Part shown: positions 1 through 6,142 of the stretch, piece by piece | How positions within the stretch are numbered: the stretch's first letter is position 1 | Layout: each line of letters opens with the position of its first letter | Assembly (NCBI GenBank): GCA_002774055.1 | Contig: PEZL01000033.1 | Span: 1-20,660, forward strand | Reading direction: 5' to 3' | DNA: 20,660 nucleotides | Origin: Candidatus Tagabacteria bacterium CG09_land_8_20_14_0_10_41_14 | Lineage (GTDB): Bacteria; Patescibacteriota; Minisyncoccia; JAHISW01; Tagabacteraceae | Made by a program: the position numbers and the translations under genes | Notes under the pieces: generated by a model | Database searches by the model: none | What the model was told of the DNA's origin: nothing | Seen by the model: the letters and a program-made list of their open reading frames with translations, nothing else

Positions 1-2
1 CT

Positions 3-41
3 TTCGTGGAAGTAGAAAACGTCCGCGAAGAAAAAACATAA
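3..41 (+). CDS. C-terminal tail of an unidentified protein (partial, runs off the window)
   Basis: An open frame entering from the left edge gives twelve residues, FVEVENVREEKT, and stops at TAA (39-41). It ends 3 nt before a strong hairpin and T-tract in the same orientation, which is the position expected for the end of a real gene. The tail is charged and Glu/Lys-rich and too short to assign to a family. The gene converges on the dcw/tRNA-Glu transcription unit that reads leftward from the right. Confidence 0.5.
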   Translation, partial: FVEVENVREEKT

Positions 42-44
42 ACC

Positions 45-78
45 AAACCGGCGCGATCGCGCCGGTTTTCTTTTTTTT
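45..78 (+). terminator. Intrinsic terminator of the left-edge gene, possibly bidirectional
   Basis: A perfect 24-nt palindrome (45-68, core CCGGCGCGATCGCGCCGG) is followed by a run of T broken by one C (66-78), the classic rho-independent form for + strand transcription. On the minus strand the same stem is followed by a weaker U-rich tract, so it may also stop transcripts leaving the tRNA-Glu gene. Confidence 0.85.
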
Positions 79-79
79 G

Positions 80-152
80 CGGCCCCAACCGGATTCGAAC
101 CGGTGTTACATGGATGAGAACCATGCGTCCTGAACCACTAGACGATGGGGCC
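80..152 (-). tRNA. tRNA-Glu, anticodon CTC
   Basis: The minus strand folds as a full cloverleaf of 73 nt. The acceptor stem GGCCCCA pairs with TGGGGCC, the D-arm carries AGTGGTTC, a 5-bp anticodon stem CATGG/CCATG encloses the loop TTCTCAT (anticodon CTC at 116-118), and the T-arm is ACCGG-TTCGAAT-CCGGT. The discriminator base is G, as in other bacterial tRNA-Glu. CCA is not encoded, so it must be added by CCA-adding enzyme. The gene begins 4 nt after the murF stop codon and I see no convincing promoter of its own, so it is probably processed from the 3' end of the dcw transcript. The CTC anticodon reads GAG; a second tRNA-Glu (TTC) is expected elsewhere for GAA. Confidence 0.95.
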
Positions 153-156
153 AATT

Positions 157-1437
157 TTATCTATTTTTCCACGCCTTTTCCTGGCGCGCAAGCAATTTTT
201 CTTTGTTTTCCGGATGAGCCATGATTTCTTCCACAATTTTTTCCATTCGCATGGACTGCGAACCTTTTATCAAAACCAAATCCCCTTCCTCAATAATATC
301 CTGCGCTTTTATGCCCGCCTCTTGCGAAGTGGAAAACTCAAAAATATTTTCAACCGGAAAATTTAATTCTCTCAATCCTTCGGCAATAAATTTTGCCCGC
401 GGCCCGACCGCAAATACAATACTAACCCCCGCCTTAATAATAAATTCCGCCATGCTTTTATGCGCCTCTATGGCATACTTTCCCAATTCCAACATATCAC
501 CCAGCACCGCGATTTTTCTTTTCGCTTCCATTTCCCCCATTGTTTCCAGCGCCGCAGCCAAAGCCAATGGCGAAGAATTATAACTATCGTCTAAAATCAA
601 ACTATTTTTTACTCCTTCTATCGGCTTAAAACGGCCCGGCGGTGATTCATAAGAATTCAAAGAATTGCCCATATCAACAAAATTCAAACCTACAGCCCTG
701 CCAACCGCCAAAGCAGCCAAAGCCGGATACACGTGATGTTTGCCGAACACGTTAAAAAGACGCACGGGAATACTGGTACCCTCGCAATCAACCTTAAAAT
801 TAATTCCATGCTGGTCAGCCATAATTTTATAATTTGAAGCAACCAAATCAGCACCCTCGCCAAATCCGTAAGTTAAAATCTTTGCCTTGGTTTTTTCTTT
901 CAAATCATAAACAGTATCATCATCACTGTTTAGCACAAAAAAATCATCCACTTCTAATTTTTTCAAAATTTCAGATTTTTCCTTGGCAACCGCTTTTGGA
1001 CTGGCAAAAAACTCCACATGCGTAGGAATATCAGATAAAGCCGTAAACACAACAATATGCGGTTTCAGCCACGAAGATATTTTTTTCATATCACCGGGCC
1101 TGTCTACCCCGGTTTCTAAAACCAGCCACTTTGGATAATTCGGCGCCCAAAACATCAAAACAAGGCCTCTAAAAATATTCCATAGCCATAAAAACGGATT
1201 AAGCCAGGCGTTTTCACAACCCAAAACAACCAAGGGTACGCCTATTTCACTATTAAAACTTTTCTGACTTTTCCTTATTTTAAATTCTCCGGCCAAAACA
1301 GCCGCCACCGCATCCTTGGTGGAAGTCTTGCCCACACTTCCGGTAACAGCCGCGATTTGCGGTTTATAACGCCAAAGAACCATTCGCGCTTCCAGTGTAA
1401 TTATTACCACTATTATTTTCTTTAAAACAGTTTTCAT
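157..1437 (-). CDS. murF: UDP-N-acetylmuramoyl-tripeptide--D-alanyl-D-alanine ligase
   Basis: This cytoplasmic Mur ligase adds D-Ala-D-Ala to UDP-MurNAc-tripeptide using ATP, the last soluble step of peptidoglycan precursor synthesis. The 426-residue protein has the ATP-binding P-loop TGSVGKTS (32-39), the central-domain segment LETGVDRPGD, NSDDD, the MurF-typical DDSYNSSPLALAAALETM segment and LGDMLELG. The usual N-terminal UDP-binding domain is strongly shortened: the P-loop lies at residue 32, whereas in E. coli MurF it comes after about 100 residues, so uridine recognition may differ. The start is ATG, 3 nt after the ftsI stop, and the end of ftsI supplies an AGG Shine-Dalgarno-like triplet. 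It is the last protein gene of the dcw unit and is followed at once by tRNA-Glu. Identification is firm; the domain loss is read directly from the sequence. Confidence 0.93.
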   Translation of the reverse strand: MKTVLKKIIVVIITLEARMVLWRYKPQIAAVTGSVGKTSTKDAVAAVLAGEFKIRKSQKSFNSEIGVPLVVLGCENAWLNPFLWLWNIFRGLVLMFWAPNYPKWLVLETGVDRPGDMKKISSWLKPHIVVFTALSDIPTHVEFFASPKAVAKEKSEILKKLEVDDFFVLNSDDDTVYDLKEKTKAKILTYGFGEGADLVASNYKIMADQHGINFKVDCEGTSIPVRLFNVFGKHHVYPALAALAVGRAVGLNFVDMGNSLNSYESPPGRFKPIEGVKNSLILDDSYNSSPLALAAALETMGEMEAKRKIAVLGDMLELGKYAIEAHKSMAEFIIKAGVSIVFAVGPRAKFIAEGLRELNFPVENIFEFSTSQEAGIKAQDIIEEGDLVLIKGSQSMRMEKIVEEIMAHPENKEKLLARQEKAWKNR

Positions 1438-1440
1438 ATT

Positions 1441-3180
1441 TTACCTATCAGGCGGCACTTCATAATAATTAAACAAAAAACTCATTATGTCCATAAAGGG
1501 ATTGGTTAAGGTATGAGAGGCGTAACGCACGCCCTGCGGCTTTTTTAGATAAAGGAAAACCACAAACTCCGCGTCAAAAGCCGGGCCGTAACCAAAAAAT
1601 GAATGCAAAGATTGATCATCGTAATAACCGGCCTCATGCTCCTTGGGTAATTGCGCGGTGCCGGTTTTCGCGGCCACGCTATATCTATCCATTTTTACCG
1701 TTCCGCCCATTAAAGCGTCATCCGTCACTTTCACCAGCATCCTTGTTATTTCTTTACTGGTTTCTTCTTTCAAAACCCGCTTAAGAACCACGGGTTTAGT
1801 AATTTCGTCTCTGACTCCGTCCACGCTCACCTTCTCCACAACGTAAGGCCTTACCAGCACGCCGCCGTTGGCCAAAGAGGCAACGGCAACGGTAAACTCA
1901 ATCGGGCTTATGGCTATACCCTGTCCGAAAGAAGCTGTGGCAAATTCAACATCGCGAAAAGAAGAAAGATTGGACAAATCACCCGATGTTTCCGCCGGCA
2001 AATCAATTCCGGTTTTCTCTCTAAAGCCGTAATCTTCAAAATAATCCAAAAACTTTTTCTTGCCCAGTTGCTGCATAATAAATATCGCTCCGGTATTTAA
2101 AGATTCATTTAAAATATCCTGGATACCCGCGCGCCCCCTTGCTTTACCATCATAGTTCTCTATTTTAGCGCCGTTCAGCACAACATAACCGTTATCAACG
2201 TATGTAGTGTTTTGATCAATTCTTCCCGCGTCCAAAGCGGCGGCCATGGTAAAAGGCTTCATTACCGAACCTAATTCAAAAATATCCGAAATTAGGGAGT
2301 TGCGAAAATAAGAAATATCTTCAACCTCATTATAATAATTCGGGTTAAAATCCGGCTTGCCGGCCATGGCAATAATGGCGCCTGTTTTCGGATTCATTAT
2401 TATGCCACCTGCCTCCTCGGCATCCCAATCATCAACAAGATCCGCCAGTTTTTTTTCCAAAAAAGACTGAACGCTCGGTTCTATCGTTAAAACAATATCA
2501 TAACCGGTCAAAATTTCCGTACCAAGAATTTCTTTACCCAGGTCAAAAAAAGACATCGCGAAAGAAGCCCTTGTTTTTAAACTCTCCTTTTTGCCCTTCA
2601 ACACGTCTTCATAATAATTTTCCAATCCGTATCTACCTACCAGTTCGTCTCCTTTGTATCCCACAAAACCAAGAACTTGAGACGCCAAAGAACCTCCGGG
2701 ATAAAAACGCCACTGCTCGGGATAAAGCCCCACCCCCTCAATTTTTAAAGCCTCTATTTTTTTAACGGTCTCATCCTCTATGCGATGCGCGATGATTTCA
2801 AACGGATCATCTTTTTTGCTGGCTCGCTCAACACACAATTCTTCGTCAACGACGACAATTTTATTCAATTCTCCGCAGACAAATTCCGCGTTTTCTACTA
2901 AAGTAGGATTGACGGCCACCAAAAAACCACTCTTGACCGTCCCTGCCGTCAGCGGAGGCAAGGTATCGCTTTTGTTCTTGAAATAAATGTCGCCTCTTAC
3001 AGAAATGGATGGAGGAGACTGATAAGGCGCGTTATATTGTCTTTCTGCCTTTGATAAATAAAAATCATGGCCGGAAACCTGAATAAAAAACAAACGACCC
3101 GCCAAAAGGCCAGCGAAAAACAAAAAAAACAAACCCAAAATCCGGACCCGCGTTTTAAAACTACCTAAGTTCCTGCCCAT
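1441..3180 (-). CDS. ftsI: Peptidoglycan D,D-transpeptidase FtsI/PBP2-class (division PBP)
   Basis: This membrane-anchored class B penicillin-binding protein cross-links septal peptidoglycan. The 579 residues show one N-terminal membrane helix (about 12-33), the RGDIYF segment at 62-67 that opens the pedestal domain, then the transpeptidase domain with all three catalytic motifs: SVMK (S305 nucleophile), SLN (360-362) and KTGT (505-508). There are no C-terminal PASTA repeats. The position between the ftsL-like gene and murF fits the conserved dcw order, which favours FtsI over the elongation paralogue; the latter is encoded beside mreD at 8774-10429. The start overlaps the ftsL-like gene by 20 nt, suggesting coupled translation. 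ATG is the start codon. The family is certain; the division-specific role rests on gene context. Confidence 0.92.
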   Translation of the reverse strand: MGRNLGSFKTRVRILGLFFLFFAGLLAGRLFFIQVSGHDFYLSKAERQYNAPYQSPPSISVRGDIYFKNKSDTLPPLTAGTVKSGFLVAVNPTLVENAEFVCGELNKIVVVDEELCVERASKKDDPFEIIAHRIEDETVKKIEALKIEGVGLYPEQWRFYPGGSLASQVLGFVGYKGDELVGRYGLENYYEDVLKGKKESLKTRASFAMSFFDLGKEILGTEILTGYDIVLTIEPSVQSFLEKKLADLVDDWDAEEAGGIIMNPKTGAIIAMAGKPDFNPNYYNEVEDISYFRNSLISDIFELGSVMKPFTMAAALDAGRIDQNTTYVDNGYVVLNGAKIENYDGKARGRAGIQDILNESLNTGAIFIMQQLGKKKFLDYFEDYGFREKTGIDLPAETSGDLSNLSSFRDVEFATASFGQGIAISPIEFTVAVASLANGGVLVRPYVVEKVSVDGVRDEITKPVVLKRVLKEETSKEITRMLVKVTDDALMGGTVKMDRYSVAAKTGTAQLPKEHEAGYYDDQSLHSFFGYGPAFDAEFVVFLYLKKPQGVRYASHTLTNPFMDIMSFLFNYYEVPPDR

Positions 3181-3493
3181 AATTATTTCCCATTGCGGCG
3201 ATTCCGGAAACAGAAATATAACCGTCAGGACCGGCTTCTACAAAACCCAGATTTCTGGCATAAGAGATATCAATCCGATTCAATTTGGTAATATAATCGG
3301 CTTCCACTTTTTGAAATTCTCTTTTAATTTCCGTAAGTGCCCGCAAATTATCATTTCGTTCGGCGGTCTTAAGAACCGCCAAATTCATAAAATATATGTA
3401 AAGGAATCCTAAAATAAAGGCGCTCAAAAGCAATCCCCCGAACAAATATTTTGAGTATTTTCCCCAAGTTTCAATTTTTATAAAAATATTCAT
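3161..3493 (-). CDS. FtsL-like small bitopic division protein
   Basis: This 110-residue protein has a short cytoplasmic N-terminus, one hydrophobic helix at about 16-38, a predicted coiled-coil stretch (about 42-76, rich in Glu, Lys and Leu) and a short tail containing YARNLGFVEA, a pattern seen in FtsL/DivIC-type proteins. Sequence conservation in FtsL is low, so the call depends on topology and on its place between rsmH and ftsI, exactly where ftsL sits in most bacteria. It would bridge FtsI/FtsW to the FtsQB-type scaffold at the septum. Its ATG overlaps the rsmH stop as ATGA (3490-3493) and its end overlaps ftsI by 20 nt, so the three are probably translationally coupled. Confidence 0.72.
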   Translation of the reverse strand: MNIFIKIETWGKYSKYLFGGLLLSAFILGFLYIYFMNLAVLKTAERNDNLRALTEIKREFQKVEADYITKLNRIDISYARNLGFVEAGPDGYISVSGIAAMGNNYGQELR

Positions 3494-4428
3494 AATTTCA
3501 CTATTGCCCGCAACTTGGCGCTTCGGCTGCGAGGATTTATTTTAATTTCCTGTTCGGAAGCGCTAATTGGTTTTTTTGTTAAGATATTTCCCGCGCCTTC
3601 ATTCTTTTTTTCTTTAAAAAAATTTTTTACCATCCTGTCTTCAAGCGAATGAAAAGAAATAACCACCAATCTGCCGCCTCTATTAAGCAATTCCCAACTT
3701 TTTTCCAATCCTTCCGCCAATGCGTTTAGTTCGTCGTTTACCGCAATTCTCAAGGCCTGAAAAGTTCTGGTAGCCGGGTTTATTCGCTGTCTTTTTTTTC
3801 CATGCGGTACGCTTTTTTTTATTACTTCCACCAAATCAAACGTTGTGGCAAAAGGAATTTCTTTTCTTCTTTTCGCAATATTCCGACTAATCCTTCCGGC
3901 GTATCTTTCTTCTCCGTATTCTTTTAAAACTTTAAAAATTTCCTCCTCGGGCCATTTATTCAAAATGTCTCCGGCGGTAATATCTTCAGGCCCCAATTCG
4001 GATTTATAAGTCATAATTAACGGCTCGTCCCTTAAAAAACTGAATCCCCTCCCCGAATTCTCCAACTGTTCCGAGCTCATCCCTAGATCAAAAAGTATTC
4101 CGTCCACAAATTTGATTTTTAAAGATTTCAAAATTTTGTCCAAATTCCTAAAATTATCATTTACCAAAATAAGGTTTCCGTCTTTTTTGAAAATTGAAAA
4201 TTGTCCCGCCACAGCGGGATCCCGCATTTGGCGGGAAAAACTGGAAATTAATTTGTCTAACAACTGTCTGTCTTGGTCTATCCCGATTAATTTCCCACCG
4301 GGCAATAATCTTGGAATTATCGCCCCGCTGTGTCCGCCACCGTCCAATGTGGCATCCAAAATCGTTTCCCCCTTTTTCGGATCTAAATATTTTATCACTT
4401 CGTCTAAAAGAACCGGGATGTGCGCCAT
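3490..4428 (-). CDS. rsmH: 16S rRNA (cytosine(1402)-N(4))-methyltransferase RsmH (MraW)
   Basis: This enzyme uses S-adenosylmethionine to methylate N4 of C1402 in the decoding centre of 16S rRNA. The 312-residue protein starts HIPVLLDEVIKYL, carries the SAM-binding region DATLDGGGHSGAI (about 26-37) and IGIDQD, and the family signatures DGILFDLGMSSEQLENSGRGFSF, RINPATRTFQALRIAVNDEL and VISFHSLEDRMVKNFF. The ATG at 4428 shares one base with the mraZ stop (TGATG); an in-frame TTG three bases earlier is a less likely start. Residues 65-75 (SRQMRDPAVAG) are encoded by a nested GC-rich palindrome that looks like an inserted repeat and lengthens the loop before LILVNDNF. Confidence 0.95.
   Translation of the reverse strand: MAHIPVLLDEVIKYLDPKKGETILDATLDGGGHSGAIIPRLLPGGKLIGIDQDRQLLDKLISSFSRQMRDPAVAGQFSIFKKDGNLILVNDNFRNLDKILKSLKIKFVDGILFDLGMSSEQLENSGRGFSFLRDEPLIMTYKSELGPEDITAGDILNKWPEEEIFKVLKEYGEERYAGRISRNIAKRRKEIPFATTFDLVEVIKKSVPHGKKRQRINPATRTFQALRIAVNDELNALAEGLEKSWELLNRGGRLVVISFHSLEDRMVKNFFKEKKNEGAGNILTKKPISASEQEIKINPRSRSAKLRAIVKL
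4204..4236. repeat. Nested palindromic repeat inserted in frame in rsmH
   Basis: The outer arms TCCCGCC (4204-4210) and GGCGGGA (4230-4236) are perfect inverted copies and enclose a second perfect palindrome, GCGGGATCCCGC (4214-4225). The element is GC-rich within an A/T-rich gene and encodes SRQMRDPAVAG with no frame disruption. From memory, peptides of the RDPAVAG type recur in unrelated Parcubacteria proteins, which suggests a dispersed repeat family; this needs a database check. Confidence 0.7.
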
Positions 4429-4862
4429 CAATAAATTCCCAATTCTCCTAATTTTTCCGCCAAGACGTCGGTCTGTTTTTCAATGCGATTTTTGTAATCC
4501 TCCCATGCTTTCTCATCCCAAATTTCCAGTTTTTTAAAAACTCCGGCAATTACCACTTTTTCCTTCAAGCCGGCGAATTGTTTCAAATAATCCGGAATCA
4601 AAATTCTCCCCAAAGAATCCAAGGAGACATCTACCGCGCCGGCCAAAAATAGCCTGGCAAAATTTCTGTTGTCGGGCTGACCCATTGGCAAAGAACTCAA
4701 TTTTTCCGCCACCTTGTTCCATTCATCTATTGGATAGACAAACAAACACTTATCAAGGCCGCGCGTAATTACCGCTTTTTTACCCAATTCTTTACGAAAC
4801 TTAACCGGTACAGCCACCCGTTTTTTCGTATCTAAATTATGTGCGAATTCTCCAATTAACAT
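4428..4862 (-). CDS. mraZ: Transcriptional regulator MraZ
   Basis: MraZ is a DNA-binding AbrB/SpoVT-fold protein that forms rings and usually represses its own dcw operon. The 144 residues contain two copies of the fold with the conserved LDxxxR pattern: LDTKKRVAVP (10-19) and LDSLGRILIP (81-90), plus FVYPIDEW and KLEIWDEKAWEDY. The chosen ATG gives MLIGEFAHNLD, the normal MraZ N-terminus; an in-frame start 33 nt upstream would place part of the putative operator in the coding region and adds residues foreign to the family. It heads the unit mraZ-rsmH-ftsL-ftsI-murF. Immediately upstream are four GTGG/GGGG boxes between promoter and start codon, the expected arrangement for autorepression. 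Confidence 0.95.
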   Translation of the reverse strand: MLIGEFAHNLDTKKRVAVPVKFRKELGKKAVITRGLDKCLFVYPIDEWNKVAEKLSSLPMGQPDNRNFARLFLAGAVDVSLDSLGRILIPDYLKQFAGLKEKVVIAGVFKKLEIWDEKAWEDYKNRIEKQTDVLAEKLGELGIY

Positions 4863-4864
4863 GG

Positions 4865-4904
4865 TTATCCCCGTTATCCACAGTTTTATCCACAATTTAC
4901 CACC
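4865..4904 (-). promoter_or_regulatory. Putative MraZ operator array (GTGG/GGGG boxes), also containing DnaA-box 9-mers
   Basis: On the + strand the leader holds TTATCCCCG (4865-4873), TTATCCACA (4874-4882), TTATCCACA (4886-4894) and TTACCACC (4897-4904), that is, four related boxes with 9, 12 and 11 nt between starts. Read on the mRNA strand these are GTGGT, GTGGAT, GTGGAT and GGGGAT repeats at roughly one helical turn, like the TGGG-type repeats bound by MraZ in E. coli. TTATCCACA is also the consensus DnaA box. The array lies between the predicted transcription start and the mraZ ATG. Confidence 0.6.
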
Positions 4905-4912
4905 TTGTTTAC

Positions 4913-4941
4913 ATTATATACCACCAATCGCCATATTCCAA
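4913..4941 (-). promoter_or_regulatory. Sigma-70-type promoter of the mraZ/dcw operon
   Basis: On the minus strand TTGGAA (4936-4941) is separated by 17 bp from a perfect TATAAT (4913-4918). The predicted transcription start is near 4906, giving a leader of about 44 nt that is almost filled by the GTGG-box array. Confidence 0.7.
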
Positions 4942-4950
4942 CAACTCACT

Positions 4951-4959
4951 TGTGGATAA
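4951..4959 (-). promoter_or_regulatory. Perfect DnaA-box 9-mer upstream of the mraZ promoter
   Basis: The + strand reads TGTGGATAA, the reverse complement of TTATCCACA, so this box is oriented opposite to the two at 4874-4894. It lies just upstream of the mraZ -35 and upstream of the divergent FN3 gene, so a protein bound here could affect both promoters. Confidence 0.45.
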
Positions 4960-5004
4960 CTCCGACGCTCCAATTTCATGCTGGAAAAAATTTTTGTTTT
5001 GCAG

Positions 5005-5010
5005 TACTAT
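5005..5010 (+). promoter_or_regulatory. -10 box of the FN3 gene, start-proximal
   Basis: TACTAT ends 6 nt before the ATG at 5017, which would put the transcription start on or next to the start codon (a leaderless mRNA). The -35 region is weak (TGGAAA/CTGGAA about 17-18 nt upstream), so confidence is limited. Confidence 0.4.
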
Positions 5011-5016
5011 AAAACA

Positions 5017-5727
5017 ATGAACGCCGCAAAAATAATTAAAATAATTACACCAATTTTTGTAATTTCGATTATTACCGTCTTTCTGATTCAACCGCCAGAA
5101 TCAGCCATAAAATTAGCCAAAGAAAAAATAGACACTGCCAAAACGGGAGTTGCCAATCTTGCCGCCGGTTTAAAAAAAGGACCGGAAAACAACAGCGCCA
5201 AAAATCCGCCAACTGATTCGCAAACCGCCAACGTTTACTCCGGTCTTTCTCCGGAAAAAGAGCAAAAATATATATCAACAATTGAAGCGCTGGAACAAGA
5301 ATTAAACGAATGGAAATCCCGGGATCCGGAAATAAAAGAAACAATAAAAACAATTACAAAAGAGGTGCCCGTTGAAAAGATAGTGGTTAAAGAAATCGTA
5401 ATAAAAGAACCGTGCAATTACAACATACCCATTATAAAATATGTTAATGCCGTACCTGAGGCAAATTCGGCAGTGATTAGATGGGAAACAGACAAACTAA
5501 CCAAATCGGAAATTTCCATCTGGGGCGGCGGTTTTGCTGAACCGGAAATTTTTCCCTCCGCTTTTCCAACGGCCACCCACCATCGCGTCACAATCACGGG
5601 ACTGAATCCTCTGACTCTTTACAGATACGAAATTCGCGCGTACACAATGAAGAACGGAGAAATTTTAGGAGAATCTAAAGAAACAGGCGCCTTTTCCACC
5701 GACGTTGAAGAGACAGAGGAAGAGTGA
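5017..5727 (+). CDS. Membrane-anchored protein with coiled coil and FN3-like domain
   Basis: The 236-residue protein has an N-terminal membrane helix (about 6-25), a low-complexity linker rich in Lys, Pro and Asn, a predicted helical/coiled-coil stalk (about 80-130, including the repetitive EVPVEKIVVKEIVIKEP), and a C-terminal beta domain (about 137-230). The latter has fibronectin type III features: AVIRWETDKLTKSEI, RVTITGLNPLTLYRYEIRAYT. It is probably displayed outside the membrane; the function is unknown. An ATG 39 nt upstream is in frame, but 5017 is preferred because a -10-like box lies between the two and the hydrophobic helix then begins normally. There is no clear Shine-Dalgarno. 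It is divergent from mraZ and ends 20 nt before a bidirectional terminator. Confidence 0.75.
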   Translation: MNAAKIIKIITPIFVISIITVFLIQPPESAIKLAKEKIDTAKTGVANLAAGLKKGPENNSAKNPPTDSQTANVYSGLSPEKEQKYISTIEALEQELNEWKSRDPEIKETIKTITKEVPVEKIVVKEIVIKEPCNYNIPIIKYVNAVPEANSAVIRWETDKLTKSEISIWGGGFAEPEIFPSAFPTATHHRVTITGLNPLTLYRYEIRAYTMKNGEILGESKETGAFSTDVEETEEE

Positions 5728-5746
5728 CTATAACGGCTTTTACAAC

Positions 5747-5777
5747 AAAAGCGCCTGGCAATTTGCCAGGCGCTTTT
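5747..5777. terminator. Bidirectional terminator between the FN3 gene and csp
   Basis: AAAAGCGCCTGGC (5747-5759) pairs with GCCAGGCGCTTTT (5765-5777) around a 5-nt loop. The A-run on one side and the T-run on the other give a U-tail in both directions, matching its place between two convergent genes. Confidence 0.85.
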
Positions 5778-5783
5778 GTGTTC

Positions 5784-5984
5784 TTAAACTCGATTGATGT
5801 TTGTGGCATTGGGGCCTTTCGGACCCTCTCCCACCTCAAAGGTTACTTTGTCGCCTTCTCGAAGATCATTGAACTCTACATTCTTTAATTCGTTTGAGTG
5901 AAAAAAAAGATCCTTTTCTTCACCCTCGCGAGAAATAAAGCCAAATCCTCGATCGGTCAGTCGAGCAATTGTCCCTTCTTGCAT
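5784..5984 (-). CDS. csp: Cold-shock-domain RNA chaperone
   Basis: This 66-residue single cold-shock domain binds single-stranded RNA/DNA and melts secondary structure. Both nucleic-acid motifs are present: RNP1-like DRGFGFISREG (12-22) and RNP2-like DLFFHSNEL (25-33), ending GPNATNINRV. Length and sequence match CspA-family proteins. It has its own promoter at 6097-6125 and a leader of about 106 nt that can fold, as in cold-shock mRNAs. It ends at the terminator shared with the convergent FN3 gene, so it is likely monocistronic. Start ATG; only a weak AGAG precedes it. Confidence 0.95.
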   Translation of the reverse strand: MQEGTIARLTDRGFGFISREGEEKDLFFHSNELKNVEFNDLREGDKVTFEVGEGPKGPNATNINRV

Positions 5985-6007
5985 TTTTTTTAAAATAACT
6001 CTAATAA

Positions 6008-6029
6008 ATTATGCCTTTTGGGGCATAAT
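6008..6029 (-). promoter_or_regulatory. Hairpin in the csp 5' leader
   Basis: ATTATGCC (6008-6015) and GGCATAAT (6022-6029) form a perfect 8-bp stem with a 6-nt loop, 24 nt before the csp ATG. No U-tract follows, so it is not an obvious terminator. It may be a temperature-sensitive structure, but that is inference. Confidence 0.4.
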
Positions 6030-6096
6030 CAAGCGTGAATGGCTGGAGAACAAAACCCGACCTCGTCTTTTTTACAGCCCCATCTTGATTAAAATA

Positions 6097-6125
6097 AACT
6101 TACCATAAATCATTCGCAATGTCAA
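6097..6125 (-). promoter_or_regulatory. csp promoter
   Basis: A perfect TTGACA (6120-6125) lies 17 bp from TAAGTT (6097-6102), which is preceded by TGG, so an extended -10 (TGnTAnnnT) is present. The predicted start near 6090 gives a leader of about 106 nt before csp. Confidence 0.65.
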
Positions 6126-6142
6126 CAAAAATTGCTTAAAAA

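Noticed and set aside
2944..2965. Imperfect GC-rich palindrome in ftsI encoding DTLPPLTAG, similar in look to the inserted repeats
   Set aside because: The arms are short and imperfect, and the protein segment fits the normal length between RGDIYF and FLVAVNP, so there is no sign of an insertion.
4860..4895. Longer MraZ beginning MWIKLWITGIT
   Set aside because: The extra residues are translated from the box array and are not part of the MraZ family N-terminus; the internal ATG gives the canonical MLIGEFAHNLD.
4865..4960. Replication origin, because of three perfect DnaA boxes
   Set aside because: No dnaA, dnaN or other origin neighbour is present, genes on both sides are mainly on the same strand, and no clear unwinding element is seen; an operator is more likely.
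5072..5417. Minus-strand open frames across the FN3 gene
   Set aside because: They are antisense to a protein with coherent domain structure, have no ribosome-binding site and show no family features.
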